This document shows, in pieces, positions 17,609 through 25,370 of a DNA stretch of 64,000 nt (position 1 is its first letter; each line of letters begins with the position of its first letter). The translations under genes and the position numbers were made by a program. The stretch covers positions 186,001 to 250,000 of the forward strand of contig NZ_JACXBW010000001.1 of the NCBI RefSeq assembly GCF_014712225.1, given 5' to 3'. This DNA comes from Pseudarthrobacter sulfonivorans (GTDB lineage: Bacteria > Actinomycetota > Actinomycetes > Actinomycetales > Micrococcaceae). Below the pieces are notes generated by a model, which saw nothing but the letters and a program-made list of their open reading frames with translations, had not been told where the DNA came from and did no database searches.

Positions 17609-19221
17609 AGTGTTTTGCGGGACTTCTTGCGCGCCTTCCAATACTTCGCTTCAGCCTCGGCCGCCAACTGGATCTGCCGGGTGTGGAGCGTGACGAAAGC
17701 CGAAACGACGTCGTCCGGGAGTTCGGGCATGGCGGCAATCCGGGCCAGCCGGTCCCGGGCCACCACACTGTCATGGAAATTGCCCAAGATCTCCTGCTCC
17801 CGGTGGGCGGCTTTGGCAGTTTTCCTGGCGCGTTTGCCATGCACGGGCACCATGGATTCCGCCACGTGCCGCAGCCGTTTGGCATCCTTGCGGACCTGGT
17901 GAAGGGTCTCCTCGTACCCGGCTCCGCGGCGGGCACGCTTGGCTTTCCGCGCTGCGCGCTGCAGCCGTTTGGCAGCTTTGCGCACCAGCCTGCCGGTCGC
18001 CTTGCGGGCCGGGGCTGCCCCTTCGGGCCGGGTTGGCGGCTGATCACGGAAGGCTTCGAGGTCGTCCAGGAGCCGGAAATATCGCTCGGAAAGCAGCGTC
18101 TTCTGCAGCTTCCGGTATGCGGTGTCCAGGGTGTTGCCGAGCTCCTCTTCCAGCCTGTCCGCCGCAGCCTTCGACGCCGGTCCCGGGGGGAGCTCCGCCG
18201 CGTGCCCACGCAGGCGGTCCAGCATCACTTCGGCGTCGCGCGGGGATCCCAGCATCCCGCCGAGCCACTTCAGCTCGTCCCGGAGCCGCCGAACGGTGAC
18301 GGCGCTGTAAAACCCACGATAGGCCGCGAGCGCCGAACGTGCCCGACGGGTGGCCGAGCGCAGGTCATGCACGGCCTCGGGCTGCTCCAGTCGCACGCCG
18401 GGATCGCTGGCCAGCATTTCGTCGATCTGCGCGGCCAGATAAGCGATCAGGAGGTCTGATACCGGCCCCTTCTTACCGGGGGCTTTCCTGCCGGGCCCTT
18501 TCTTGGATGGCGGCTTGACGGCCGAAGCGGAGACATCCTCTCCCGCGGCCTTCGCACCACCAGCTCCCTGCAGTGCTTTAGCCAGCTTGGACCCGTGCCC
18601 CGCCGGGCGCGCGCCCGTAGCTGTGAGGGTATCCTCCGCCGCCGGAAACAGGTCCGGGCTTCCGTGCACCAGCTCGAGTTCCCATTCACGCCAGTGCTGC
18701 GTTCCGGCCTCCTCGTCCAGCGCGCCGCTGAGCTTGAGGATGTGCGCGCTGACGCGATCATCTGCCAGGTCCGCGAGATGGACCCCGTCATCTCCGTAAA
18801 GCGGGTAGGTGGTGCGCTGCGTCTCCAGTCGAACAGCAGGCAGGGGATCGTCGCCGCGCAGATACACCAGCAGGTGTGCCAACAGAATGTCTGGAACGAC
18901 GCCGGGCTGGCCCAGCGGCGCCCGAAGCTCGCGGCGCCGCTGGGGTTCAGCCGAAGACCCGGACCCCCCGCTCCCGGAACCAGCACCGTCTCTCGGGGGA
19001 AGCTTCGCGTGCCACCCGGCGTCGCTGCCGCCCGTGCGACGGCGGAGGGTGATTCCGCGGGAGGCGAGCGCCGAGTCTTCGGTGTCGAAGTACACCGCCT
19101 CGAGGTGGTCAACGCGCGGCTCCCCCACCCGGGCGACCCCAGGGACCTTCCTGAGGTCGGGCACCTCGGCGTCAGCGCCGACGTCGTACTTCTTTTCGAC
19201 CTCAACTTCCTGGGAAGCCAT
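17590..19221 (-). CDS. CYTH and CHAD domain protein
   Basis: A 543-residue fusion. The N-terminal CYTH domain (about 1-215) starts with the diagnostic VEVEKKYDVG and has LRRRTGG and WHAKLP. The C-terminal CHAD domain (about 255-543) is helical and rich in conserved His and Arg, for example VHDLRSATRRARSALAAYRG and TLHQVRKDAKRLRHVAESM. CHAD proteins bind inorganic polyphosphate granules, and CYTH enzymes act on triphosphates, so polyphosphate metabolism is likely. I chose the ATG at 19221 because GGAAGGA lies upstream; an in-frame ATG at 19299 has no ribosome-binding site. The last residues (RGVG) and stop are encoded inside a palindromic repeat. Confidence 0.88.
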   Translation of the reverse strand: MASQEVEVEKKYDVGADAEVPDLRKVPGVARVGEPRVDHLEAVYFDTEDSALASRGITLRRRTGGSDAGWHAKLPPRDGAGSGSGGSGSSAEPQRRRELRAPLGQPGVVPDILLAHLLVYLRGDDPLPAVRLETQRTTYPLYGDDGVHLADLADDRVSAHILKLSGALDEEAGTQHWREWELELVHGSPDLFPAAEDTLTATGARPAGHGSKLAKALQGAGGAKAAGEDVSASAVKPPSKKGPGRKAPGKKGPVSDLLIAYLAAQIDEMLASDPGVRLEQPEAVHDLRSATRRARSALAAYRGFYSAVTVRRLRDELKWLGGMLGSPRDAEVMLDRLRGHAAELPPGPASKAAADRLEEELGNTLDTAYRKLQKTLLSERYFRLLDDLEAFRDQPPTRPEGAAPARKATGRLVRKAAKRLQRAARKAKRARRGAGYEETLHQVRKDAKRLRHVAESMVPVHGKRARKTAKAAHREQEILGNFHDSVVARDRLARIAAMPELPDDVVSAFVTLHTRQIQLAAEAEAKYWKARKKSRKTLQRGVG

Positions 19222-19313
19222 GACCAGCCGTCCTTCCGCTTTCGCCCGACCCAACTGCTGGCCCGAGTCTATGCCCGGGACGTTAACAGTCGGAGACATT
19301 CAGCACAGAAGCG

Positions 19314-19349
19314 TAGACATCAAACGTCTAACGTCTAACGTAAAAGACA
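19314..19349 (+). promoter_or_regulatory. Leaderless promoter with repeated AACGTCT operator for the MFS gene
   Basis: The -35-like TAGACA (19314-19319), a 16-base spacer and TAACGT (19336-19341) lie seven bases before the ATG at 19349. The spacer carries AACGTCT twice in tandem plus a third AACGT, and AGAC-N7-GTCT forms an inverted repeat at its left end. Operator-like repeats over the core promoter fit repression by the GntR protein encoded just downstream. Confidence 0.5.
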
Positions 19350-20569
19350 TGACTGCCCCGCCCGCTCCGCCCGCATTGTCCGCCGCCCCGCCCAAGCCGC
19401 GCTCCGCCGTCGTGTTCGGTGTTGTGGCGCTGGTGCTCATCGGGCTGAACCTGCGGGCAGGGATCTCCGGCGCATCGGCGCTGCTGCACGATCTTCAGCA
19501 GGTCCTGGGCTACGGGCCGCTGCTGGCGGCCGTCATCCCCTCCATCCCCACCCTGTGTTTTGCGCTTGCCGGGGCGGCAACCTCCTGGCTGACCGGCCGG
19601 CTGGGCGTAGAGAAGGCCATCCTGCTGGCCCTGGCGTTGCTGGCCGGCGGGCTCCTGCTGCGCGGAATCCCGGCAACCGGCATGCTGCTGGCGGGAACCG
19701 TGATCGGGATGTCCGGCTTGGCGGTCTGCAATGTGGCGATGCCGTCGTTCATTCGCGAGCACTTCGCCCATCGCACGTCGATGATGACCATGCTTTACAC
19801 GGTGACCATGACCACCGGCGCCACTGTCACGGCAGTAGCGGTTATCCCGATGGCAATGGCTCTGGGTTCGCCGTCCTCCGCGGTGGGCGCCATCGGGTTC
19901 CTGGCGGTGGCGGCTTTCCTGGGCTTCCTCCCCGTGGTGCTGCACACGCACCGGCACAGCGTCCGCGCCGCAACCACGTACATTTCGCCGTGGCCCCTGC
20001 TGCGCACCCGGAAGGGCAAACTGCTCACCGCGATCTTCACCCTGCAGGCCCTCCTGGCCTATTCACTCATCAGCTGGTTCCCCTCAATGCTGATCACCAT
20101 GGGGGTAAACGCGGCGGACAGCGGCCTGCTGTACGGGCTGATGCAGCTGGTCTCCGTGCCGGCCGGCATGGTGATCATCGCCATCGGCTCGCGGCCCCGC
20201 ATGCTCCGGCCTGCCCTGTATCTGGTCAGCATCATCATGGTGGCCGGGATGGCGTCACTGCTGTTCCTGCCGGTGAGCCTGGCCGTCATTTCCGCTGTCC
20301 TGCTCGGGTTCGGCCTGGGCATTTTCCCGCTGGTCATGGTGATGATCAGCCGGAGCGGGACAAGCACTGCCGAGACCACGGCACTGTCCACCCTGGCGCA
20401 ATCGACCGGCTACCTGCTGGCGACGGCGGGCCCGTTCGGCACCGGCCTGCTGTACGGCGTGACGGGCAGCTGGACCCTGCCCCTGGCACTGCTGCTGGGC
20501 CTCGCGGTGGTCCAGGTTGTGGTGGCCCACCTGATCTCGCGCACCCCCATCGCCGCCCGGAAAAGGTAG
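19349..20569 (+). CDS. MFS transporter, CynX/NimT type
   Basis: A 406-residue major facilitator with 12 predicted membrane segments. The N-terminus (VVFGVVALVLIGLNLRAGISG) is the signature of the CynX/NimT family of cyanate, nitroimidazole or related small-anion permeases. The substrate is uncertain. It ends 7 bases before a FadR-type GntR regulator on the same strand, so the two form an operon in which the regulator probably senses the transported compound. No ribosome-binding site precedes the ATG, and the promoter looks leaderless. Confidence 0.85.
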   Translation: MTAPPAPPALSAAPPKPRSAVVFGVVALVLIGLNLRAGISGASALLHDLQQVLGYGPLLAAVIPSIPTLCFALAGAATSWLTGRLGVEKAILLALALLAGGLLLRGIPATGMLLAGTVIGMSGLAVCNVAMPSFIREHFAHRTSMMTMLYTVTMTTGATVTAVAVIPMAMALGSPSSAVGAIGFLAVAAFLGFLPVVLHTHRHSVRAATTYISPWPLLRTRKGKLLTAIFTLQALLAYSLISWFPSMLITMGVNAADSGLLYGLMQLVSVPAGMVIIAIGSRPRMLRPALYLVSIIMVAGMASLLFLPVSLAVISAVLLGFGLGIFPLVMVMISRSGTSTAETTALSTLAQSTGYLLATAGPFGTGLLYGVTGSWTLPLALLLGLAVVQVVVAHLISRTPIAARKR

Positions 20570-20576
20570 GGACCCC

Positions 20577-21257
20577 ATGACCCTCAGCACGTCGCACCGT
20601 CCACCGCTCGCTGACGAAGTCACGGCCAAGCTCCGCCAGATGATCCATTCGGGCGAATGGCAGCTGCAGCAGCGCATCCCCTCGGAGACCGAGCTGATCC
20701 AGGGCCTGGGCGTGTCCCGCGGCACGCTCCGCGAGGCCATCAAGGCCCTGGCGCACAGCGGGATGCTGGAGGTCCGCCGCGGCGACGGCACCTACGTCCG
20801 TGCCGTCAGCGAAATCAGCGGCGCCGCCCGGCGCATGTACCAGGACCATACGGAGGAACACATCCTCGAGGTCCGGCTTGGCCTGGACACCCAGGCCGCC
20901 AGCCTCGCCGCCAAAAATGCAACGGCCGACGACGTCGCCGCCCTGCGCACGGTACTCGCCGCCCGGGAGGTCGCCTGGCATGCGGCCGACTTCGAGGGGT
21001 GGGCCCGGGCGGACTGGGAATTCCACGCGCGGGTGGCCCAGGCTTCCGGGAACCCGCTGCTGCACGAGCTCTATGTCAGCTTCGGAGACGTCTTCCACCA
21101 GGACCTGCTCAAGCAGCAGCGCAAGGGCCGCCTGGACGGCCTCACGAACGAGGGGCACGGCGACCTGGTGGATGCCATCGAGGCCCACGATTCCGCGGCC
21201 GCCGTGGCCAGCGTGAGCCAGAACCTTAACTCGTGCGCGGAGTGGCTGCGGGCCTAG
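20577..21257 (+). CDS. GntR-family transcriptional regulator, FadR subfamily
   Basis: A 226-residue regulator with an N-terminal winged helix (about 10-75: PLADEVTAKLRQMIHSGEWQ, then IPSETELIQGLGVSRGTLREA) and a C-terminal all-helical FCD ligand domain (about 95-220). The FCD residues that usually bind metal and a carboxylate ligand are present as D/H positions, for example WARADWEFHARV. It follows the MFS gene by 7 bases and likely controls the AACGTCT-rich promoter ahead of it. Confidence 0.9.
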   Translation: MTLSTSHRPPLADEVTAKLRQMIHSGEWQLQQRIPSETELIQGLGVSRGTLREAIKALAHSGMLEVRRGDGTYVRAVSEISGAARRMYQDHTEEHILEVRLGLDTQAASLAAKNATADDVAALRTVLAAREVAWHAADFEGWARADWEFHARVAQASGNPLLHELYVSFGDVFHQDLLKQQRKGRLDGLTNEGHGDLVDAIEAHDSAAAVASVSQNLNSCAEWLRA

Positions 21258-21279
21258 GCCTGCGCTTTCTGTGCGGCGT

Positions 21280-21345
21280 CCCAACTAGGTAGCAGCAAGT
21301 GTCGTTTTGAGCCCTCATAACGACACTTGCTGCTACCTAGTTGGG
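21280..21345. repeat. Perfect 27-bp palindrome of the CTAGGTAGCAGCA family (copy 1)
   Basis: The arms at 21280-21306 and 21319-21345 are exact inverted copies beginning CCCAACTAGGTAGCAGCA, with a 12-base loop. The element starts 22 bases after the GntR gene stop. A second member, with 30-base arms and two mismatches, lies at 46134-46197. It may be a terminator as RNA, but the repeated sequence suggests a dispersed element. Confidence 0.7.
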
Positions 21346-21386
21346 GGGGCGGGTTCCCAAAGGCGACGCGCGCCTTCCCCCGCACG

Positions 21387-21432
21387 CGCACGACGGCGGT
21401 CCGGCACCCAAGTGCCGGACCGCCGTCGTGCG
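21387..21432. terminator. Strong bidirectional hairpin
   Basis: A perfect 21-bp stem with arms at 21387-21407 and 21412-21432 and a CCAA loop is followed on the plus strand by TTT. It sits between the convergent GntR gene and the small membrane protein gene, so it can terminate both. Confidence 0.65.
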
Positions 21433-21456
21433 TTTCCTGCTTATGCCGTCGCGGCG

Positions 21457-21993
21457 CTAGGAGCGAAGGCCGGCGAACACGTTCTTGGGCCGCTGCATTT
21501 CGCCGTGCTTGGCGCCGAGGATGATCACCGCGGCGGCGAAGCCTGGAATGGCCCACTGCAGCATCTTGAGCTGCTGTTGCGCCGACTTCAGCTCATCGGA
21601 GGCCCCAGCCCTGGGCTCGGTGGCACCCTCGCCGCCCTGGTCCGCAAGCTGGTCCACCTTCTTCCCGAGGATGCCGGCGTAGAGCGTCACCGCAGCACCG
21701 GCCACAGTCACCGCGGTCTTGATCAGCGTGTCCCGCGCAACGCCGTCCTGCTTGGAGATGCGCCCCTTGTTCTCCCAGGCGATGGCGAGGTCTGCCACCA
21801 GGTGTGAGGCGAACGCCGCCGTCTGGAGGGGTGCCCACTTCATCCAGCCCGCGCTGGAGAGCCGCGTACGTTCGGCCGGGTCCTTGGCTTCCGCAGCCGC
21901 CCCGTTCAATCCGACTGCGCCCATGAGTGAGCCGCCGAACCACGCCGCGGCCGTCAGGTCGTGGACGGCGCGGGCAACAAGATTTCCTGCCAT
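21457..21993 (-). CDS. Hypothetical membrane protein
   Basis: A 178-residue protein with several moderately hydrophobic helices: about 10-35 (DLTAAAWFGGSLMGAVGL), about 85-110 (TAVTVAGAAVTLYAGILG) and about 145-165 (WAIPGFAAAVIILGA). I do not recognise a named family. GAGGAAG lies upstream of the ATG at 21993. It is monocistronic and divergent from the small gene at 22143. Function is unknown. Confidence 0.75.
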   Translation of the reverse strand: MAGNLVARAVHDLTAAAWFGGSLMGAVGLNGAAAEAKDPAERTRLSSAGWMKWAPLQTAAFASHLVADLAIAWENKGRISKQDGVARDTLIKTAVTVAGAAVTLYAGILGKKVDQLADQGGEGATEPRAGASDELKSAQQQLKMLQWAIPGFAAAVIILGAKHGEMQRPKNVFAGLRS

Positions 21994-22129
21994 GATGTGT
22001 CTTCCTCACGTTGAGCTGGTTCCGAATGACGCTGGTGCGGTCTTCGCAGATTCCCTGATGTTCACGCCCACGCCATGGTAAGCACACTTAGTAATGTTAC
22101 GGAAGCCCGTCTTCAGCAGCGGGAACGCG

Positions 22130-22143
22130 TAATATCGTGGCCA
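22130..22143 (+). promoter_or_regulatory. -10 box deciding the start of the small gene at 22143
   Basis: TAATAT (22130-22135) lies seven bases before the ATG at 22143, a leaderless arrangement. It favours this ATG over the GTG at 22137, which would be 1 base from the -10 box. Confidence 0.5.
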
Positions 22144-22430
22144 TGGAAACAGGGACCTTGTTCGGCTGGGCATTCGGCGACCCCGCCCGGGAAAATGACG
22201 GCGGCTACCTGTCGGGCCTTGAGAAGGAAGCCTTGGAAAACGCAACGGAGACCGCGAAGGCCCGGGGCGTCAGCGTGGTGCCCGGCTCTGAGGTCTTCAC
22301 CTCATTGAGCGCTCACGACAGCCTGGTGGAGCTGGATAACGCGCCAGGCAAGCTGGTAGTCCGATGCACTGTGCATGTCGAGGGCCCGGGCGCCGGCAAA
22401 CTGCACGCAGAGGGGCCGATGAACGGCTAA
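22143..22430 (+). CDS. Small hypothetical protein
   Basis: A 95-residue soluble protein (starts METGTLFGWAFGD) with no recognised domain. It is followed after 3 bases by a DUF1206 membrane protein, so the two are probably co-translated. A leaderless -10 box supports the start. Function is unknown. Confidence 0.62.
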   Translation: METGTLFGWAFGDPARENDGGYLSGLEKEALENATETAKARGVSVVPGSEVFTSLSAHDSLVELDNAPGKLVVRCTVHVEGPGAGKLHAEGPMNG

Positions 22431-22433
22431 GCC

Positions 22434-23261
22434 ATGGCAGACGGGGATTCCAGCATCAGCGAAGCGGCAGACGCCGTCGAGGAAGCGTCCGACACAAAGG
22501 CGCTGGACGTTGTGGCGCGCTCGGGATTTGCCGTGATGGCCCTGCTCCACATCATTGTTGGTGCCATCGCCATCGCCCTGGCCTTCGGGCAGCCTGGCGA
22601 GGCGGAAGCCACCGGTGCCATCGAGCAGTTGGCCGCCAACCCATGGGGACCAGTCATTCTGTGGGCCGGCGTGGTTGCATGCACTGGCCTGGGACTGTGG
22701 CAGTTGAGTGAAGCCACGGTCCGCGCCCGGCACCTGCCCCGCAAGGAGCGGCTCGGAAAGCTGGTCTCCTCCGGCTTTCTGGCCGTTGCCTACGGAAGCA
22801 TAGGGCTGACTTTTGCCGGGTTCGCCGTCGGCCTGCGCGGGGATTCGGGCGACACCACACGCGATTTCAGCACCGCCCTCCTGAACACGCCGTTCGGGCT
22901 GCCTGTCCTGGTGGCACTCGGCCTGACCATCATGGGGGTGGGCGTCTACTTCGTGGTGAAAGGACTGCGGCGCGGGTTCAAGGAAGAGCTCTTTCACTTT
23001 GACGGGACCCGCCGCGGCAGACTCATCGACTCCCTGGGCGTCACCGGACACATGGCCAAGGGCATCGCTTTGAATCTCGCCGGGCTGCTCTTCGTCATCG
23101 CGGCGGCGAAACACAGCCCCCAAGAGTCCACAGGGCTGGACGGGAGCCTGAAGGCGCTCCGCGACCACCCGTTTGGCCCTCACCTGCTCGTTGCAATCGG
23201 GGCCGGTTTCATCTGCTACGGCGTATTCGCCCTGGTCCGCGCCCGGTTCGGCCGGATGTAA
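22434..23261 (+). CDS. DUF1206 family membrane protein
   Basis: A 275-residue protein with six predicted membrane segments in three similar pairs. Each pair starts near an Ala/Arg-Gly motif such as VARSGFAVMALLHIIVG, VSSGFLAVAYGSIGL or GHMAKGIALNLAGLLF. This internal three-fold layout is characteristic of DUF1206, whose function is unknown. It lies in a likely operon with the small gene before it and the SRPBCC gene 31 bases after it. Confidence 0.86.
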   Translation: MADGDSSISEAADAVEEASDTKALDVVARSGFAVMALLHIIVGAIAIALAFGQPGEAEATGAIEQLAANPWGPVILWAGVVACTGLGLWQLSEATVRARHLPRKERLGKLVSSGFLAVAYGSIGLTFAGFAVGLRGDSGDTTRDFSTALLNTPFGLPVLVALGLTIMGVGVYFVVKGLRRGFKEELFHFDGTRRGRLIDSLGVTGHMAKGIALNLAGLLFVIAAAKHSPQESTGLDGSLKALRDHPFGPHLLVAIGAGFICYGVFALVRARFGRM

Positions 23262-23292
23262 CCTTTTCGCACCACCGAAAGGAAGGAAAGCC

Positions 23293-23733
23293 ATGTCAAC
23301 CGTTTCCCGCGTATTTAGCTCACCGGCCGAGGACGTCTGGAGGGTGATCGCCGACGGATGGCTGTACTCCGGCTGGGTGGTGGGCGCCTCGAGGATCCGG
23401 GCCGTTGACGCCCACTGGCCCGAAGCCGGGGCCAGGCTGCACCACTCCGTCGGCGCCTGGCCGCTGGTGATTGACGACAGCAGCCGAGTGACCGCTGTCG
23501 AGCCCGGCCGCTCACTGGAACTGGTGGCACGAGGGTGGCCGATCGGCGAAGCCAAAGTGCTGATCACGGTGGAAGACCTGGGCACCCAAAGCCGGGTCAC
23601 CATCGCCGAGGACGCCATCCGCGGCCCCGGCAAACTGATACCCAAGGCGGTGCGCGACGTGCTGATCGGCACGCGCAACACCGAGACGCTCAAGCGGCTC
23701 GAACTGATGGCCGCAGGCGGGGCGGGGAGCTAG
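23293..23733 (+). CDS. SRPBCC (START-like) family protein
   Basis: A 146-residue helix-grip protein: STVSRVFSSPAEDVWRVIAD at the N-terminus, alternating strands, and a C-terminal helix (NTETLKRLELMAAG). Such folds bind hydrophobic small molecules; the ligand is unknown. A strong AAAGGAAGGAAAG ribosome-binding region precedes the ATG. Its stop is directly followed by a set of tandem AAAGCAAC repeats. Confidence 0.82.
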   Translation: MSTVSRVFSSPAEDVWRVIADGWLYSGWVVGASRIRAVDAHWPEAGARLHHSVGAWPLVIDDSSRVTAVEPGRSLELVARGWPIGEAKVLITVEDLGTQSRVTIAEDAIRGPGKLIPKAVRDVLIGTRNTETLKRLELMAAGGAGS

Positions 23734-23796
23734 AAAGCAACGCGGCGCGTAAAGCAACACAGGCTTAAAGCAACGTGGGGCTTAAAGCAACGCGAA
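23734..23796. repeat. Four tandem AAAGCAAC repeats
   Basis: AAAGCAAC starts at 23734, 23751, 23767 and 23784, spaced 17, 16 and 17 bases, and each copy is followed by a variant of GCGG. The fourth copy merges into the left arm of the palindrome at 23788. It looks like repeated duplication of the left end of that element. Confidence 0.7.
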
Positions 23797-23850
23797 GTCA
23801 CTCCCTGTCCGATGGTGACGTCTTATTGGACAGGGAGTGACCCCGCGTTG
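23788..23850. repeat. Palindromic element of the CAACGCGG family (copy 2)
   Basis: The arms at 23788-23810 and 23828-23850 pair over 23 bases with two mismatches. The outer part is CAACGCG-AAGTCACT or its complement with CCCC, the inner stem is CCCTGTCC/GGACAGGG, and the loop ends in CGTCTTATT. It lies between the convergent SRPBCC gene and fprA paralog 2 and can act as a terminator for both. Confidence 0.7.
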
Positions 23851-23867
23851 GTTGACCGGGTTACCGG

Positions 23868-25334
23868 CTAGACCGCGGCGGTGACGCCGTCGCGGGAAAT
23901 GTTGACCATGTCCTCGCGCGGCACCACCTTGATGCGCTCGCGCTTGACCTCAACCCCGTGGGATCCGCCGGCCTCGGTGGCCGCCGCACCCAGGGCGAGT
24001 TCGTGGGCGTCCAGCGCCAGCCAGCCTTCCCAGCTGGTGAACTTCACGCCGCGGGAGTCGAGGAGTTCGACGACGGCGTCCGCCTCGGGCGTCTGCGCCA
24101 CGGGCAGGTTCCCGCGGTCTTCCAGCAGGTAGGTCACGGTCTCGAGGGCGTCGCCCTTGGTGTGGCCGATCAGGCCCACCGGGCCGCGCTTGATCCAGCC
24201 GGTGGCGTAGATGCCCGGCACGTGGGTTCCGGAGGCATCCAGGACGCGTCCGCCGTCGTTCGGGACAACGCCCTTCTTGTGGTCGAACTCGATTTCCGGC
24301 AGCGCCGAACCAAAGTAGCCGATGGCGCGGTAGACGGCCTGGACAGGGTAGTCAACGAACTCGCCGGTGCCGCGGGCGTTGCCGGTACCGTCCAGTTCGG
24401 TGCGCTCGAACTTCATGCCGGCGACCTTGCCCGGCGTCTCGGCGTCGTCGTAAATCTCCACGGGGCTGTGCAGGAAGTGCAGGTGCAGGCGGCGGGAGGC
24501 CTTGAGCTCGGAGAGGTCCTCGGGCTGCTCGGCGATCCAGTTGGTGAGGGTTCCCACCATGGTCTTGGTCTGGTTGTTGCTCTGGATCTGGCGGTCCGAT
24601 TCCTCATCGAACTCGAAGTCCTCGGCGTACAGGACGATGTCCACGTCCTTGGAGTGGGACAGCTCGCGCAGTTCCAGCGGGGTGAACTTCACCTGCGCGG
24701 GGCCGCGGCGGCCGAAGACGTGCACGTCCGTGACGGGCGAGTTCTTCAGGCCGGCGTAGACGTTGTCCGGGATTTCGGAGACGAGCAGGTCATCGGCGTG
24801 CTTGGACAGAACGCGGGCCACGTCCAGGGCCACGTTGCCGTTGCCGATGACGGCGATTTCCTTGGCGTCCAGCGGCCATTCGCGGGAAACGTCCGGGTGG
24901 CCGTCGTACCAGGAGACGAAGTCCGCGCCGCCGTAGGAGCCGTCCAGCTCGACGCCCGGGATGTTCAGGTCCGCGTCCTTGATGGCGCCGGTGGCGAAGA
25001 TGACGGCGTCGTAGTGGGTGCGGAGGTCCTCGATGGAGAGGTCGGTGCCGTAGTCCACGTTGCCGAAGAAGCGGATGTCGCCGCGGTCCAGCACCTTGTG
25101 CAGGGCGTTGACGATGCCCTTGATGCGGGGGTGGTCCGGGGCAACGCCGTAGCGGATCAGGCCGTAGGGTGCCGGGTAACGGTCAAAGAGGTCGATGCTC
25201 ACGGTCAGTTCGCCGCTCTTGACGGCTTCGCTCTTGGTGAGGATGTCCGCGGCGTAGACGCCGGCCGGACCGGAGCCCACGACGGCGACGCGCAGCGGAC
25301 GCTCGGCAGATCCTACGGAGGTGCTTGATGACAC
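23868..25334 (-). CDS. fprA: FAD-dependent ferredoxin-NADP reductase, FprA type (paralog 2, sulfur operon)
   Basis: A 488-residue FprA-type reductase, closely similar along its whole length to the protein at 170-1603. It has the FAD motif GSGPAGVYAADIL, YGLIRYGVAPDHPRIKG, the NADP motif GNGNVALDVARVL and the C-terminal ATGWIKRGPVGLIGHTKGDA. It starts at the GTG at 25334 with AAGGA eight bases upstream. It lies 36 bases downstream of cysG in the same operon. Within this sulfate-assimilation region it probably reduces the ferredoxin that feeds the sulfite reductase at 36105. That link rests on context. Confidence 0.93.
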   Translation of the reverse strand: MSSSTSVGSAERPLRVAVVGSGPAGVYAADILTKSEAVKSGELTVSIDLFDRYPAPYGLIRYGVAPDHPRIKGIVNALHKVLDRGDIRFFGNVDYGTDLSIEDLRTHYDAVIFATGAIKDADLNIPGVELDGSYGGADFVSWYDGHPDVSREWPLDAKEIAVIGNGNVALDVARVLSKHADDLLVSEIPDNVYAGLKNSPVTDVHVFGRRGPAQVKFTPLELRELSHSKDVDIVLYAEDFEFDEESDRQIQSNNQTKTMVGTLTNWIAEQPEDLSELKASRRLHLHFLHSPVEIYDDAETPGKVAGMKFERTELDGTGNARGTGEFVDYPVQAVYRAIGYFGSALPEIEFDHKKGVVPNDGGRVLDASGTHVPGIYATGWIKRGPVGLIGHTKGDALETVTYLLEDRGNLPVAQTPEADAVVELLDSRGVKFTSWEGWLALDAHELALGAAATEAGGSHGVEVKRERIKVVPREDMVNISRDGVTAAV

Positions 25335-25370
25335 GGCTGTGTTCCTTTTCTTCGGTCCGGGTGGGTGTGG

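Noticed and set aside
23734..23796. CRISPR-like array of AAAGCAAC repeats
   Set aside because: Repeats are only about 8-12 bases with 4-8 base gaps, far below CRISPR dimensions.
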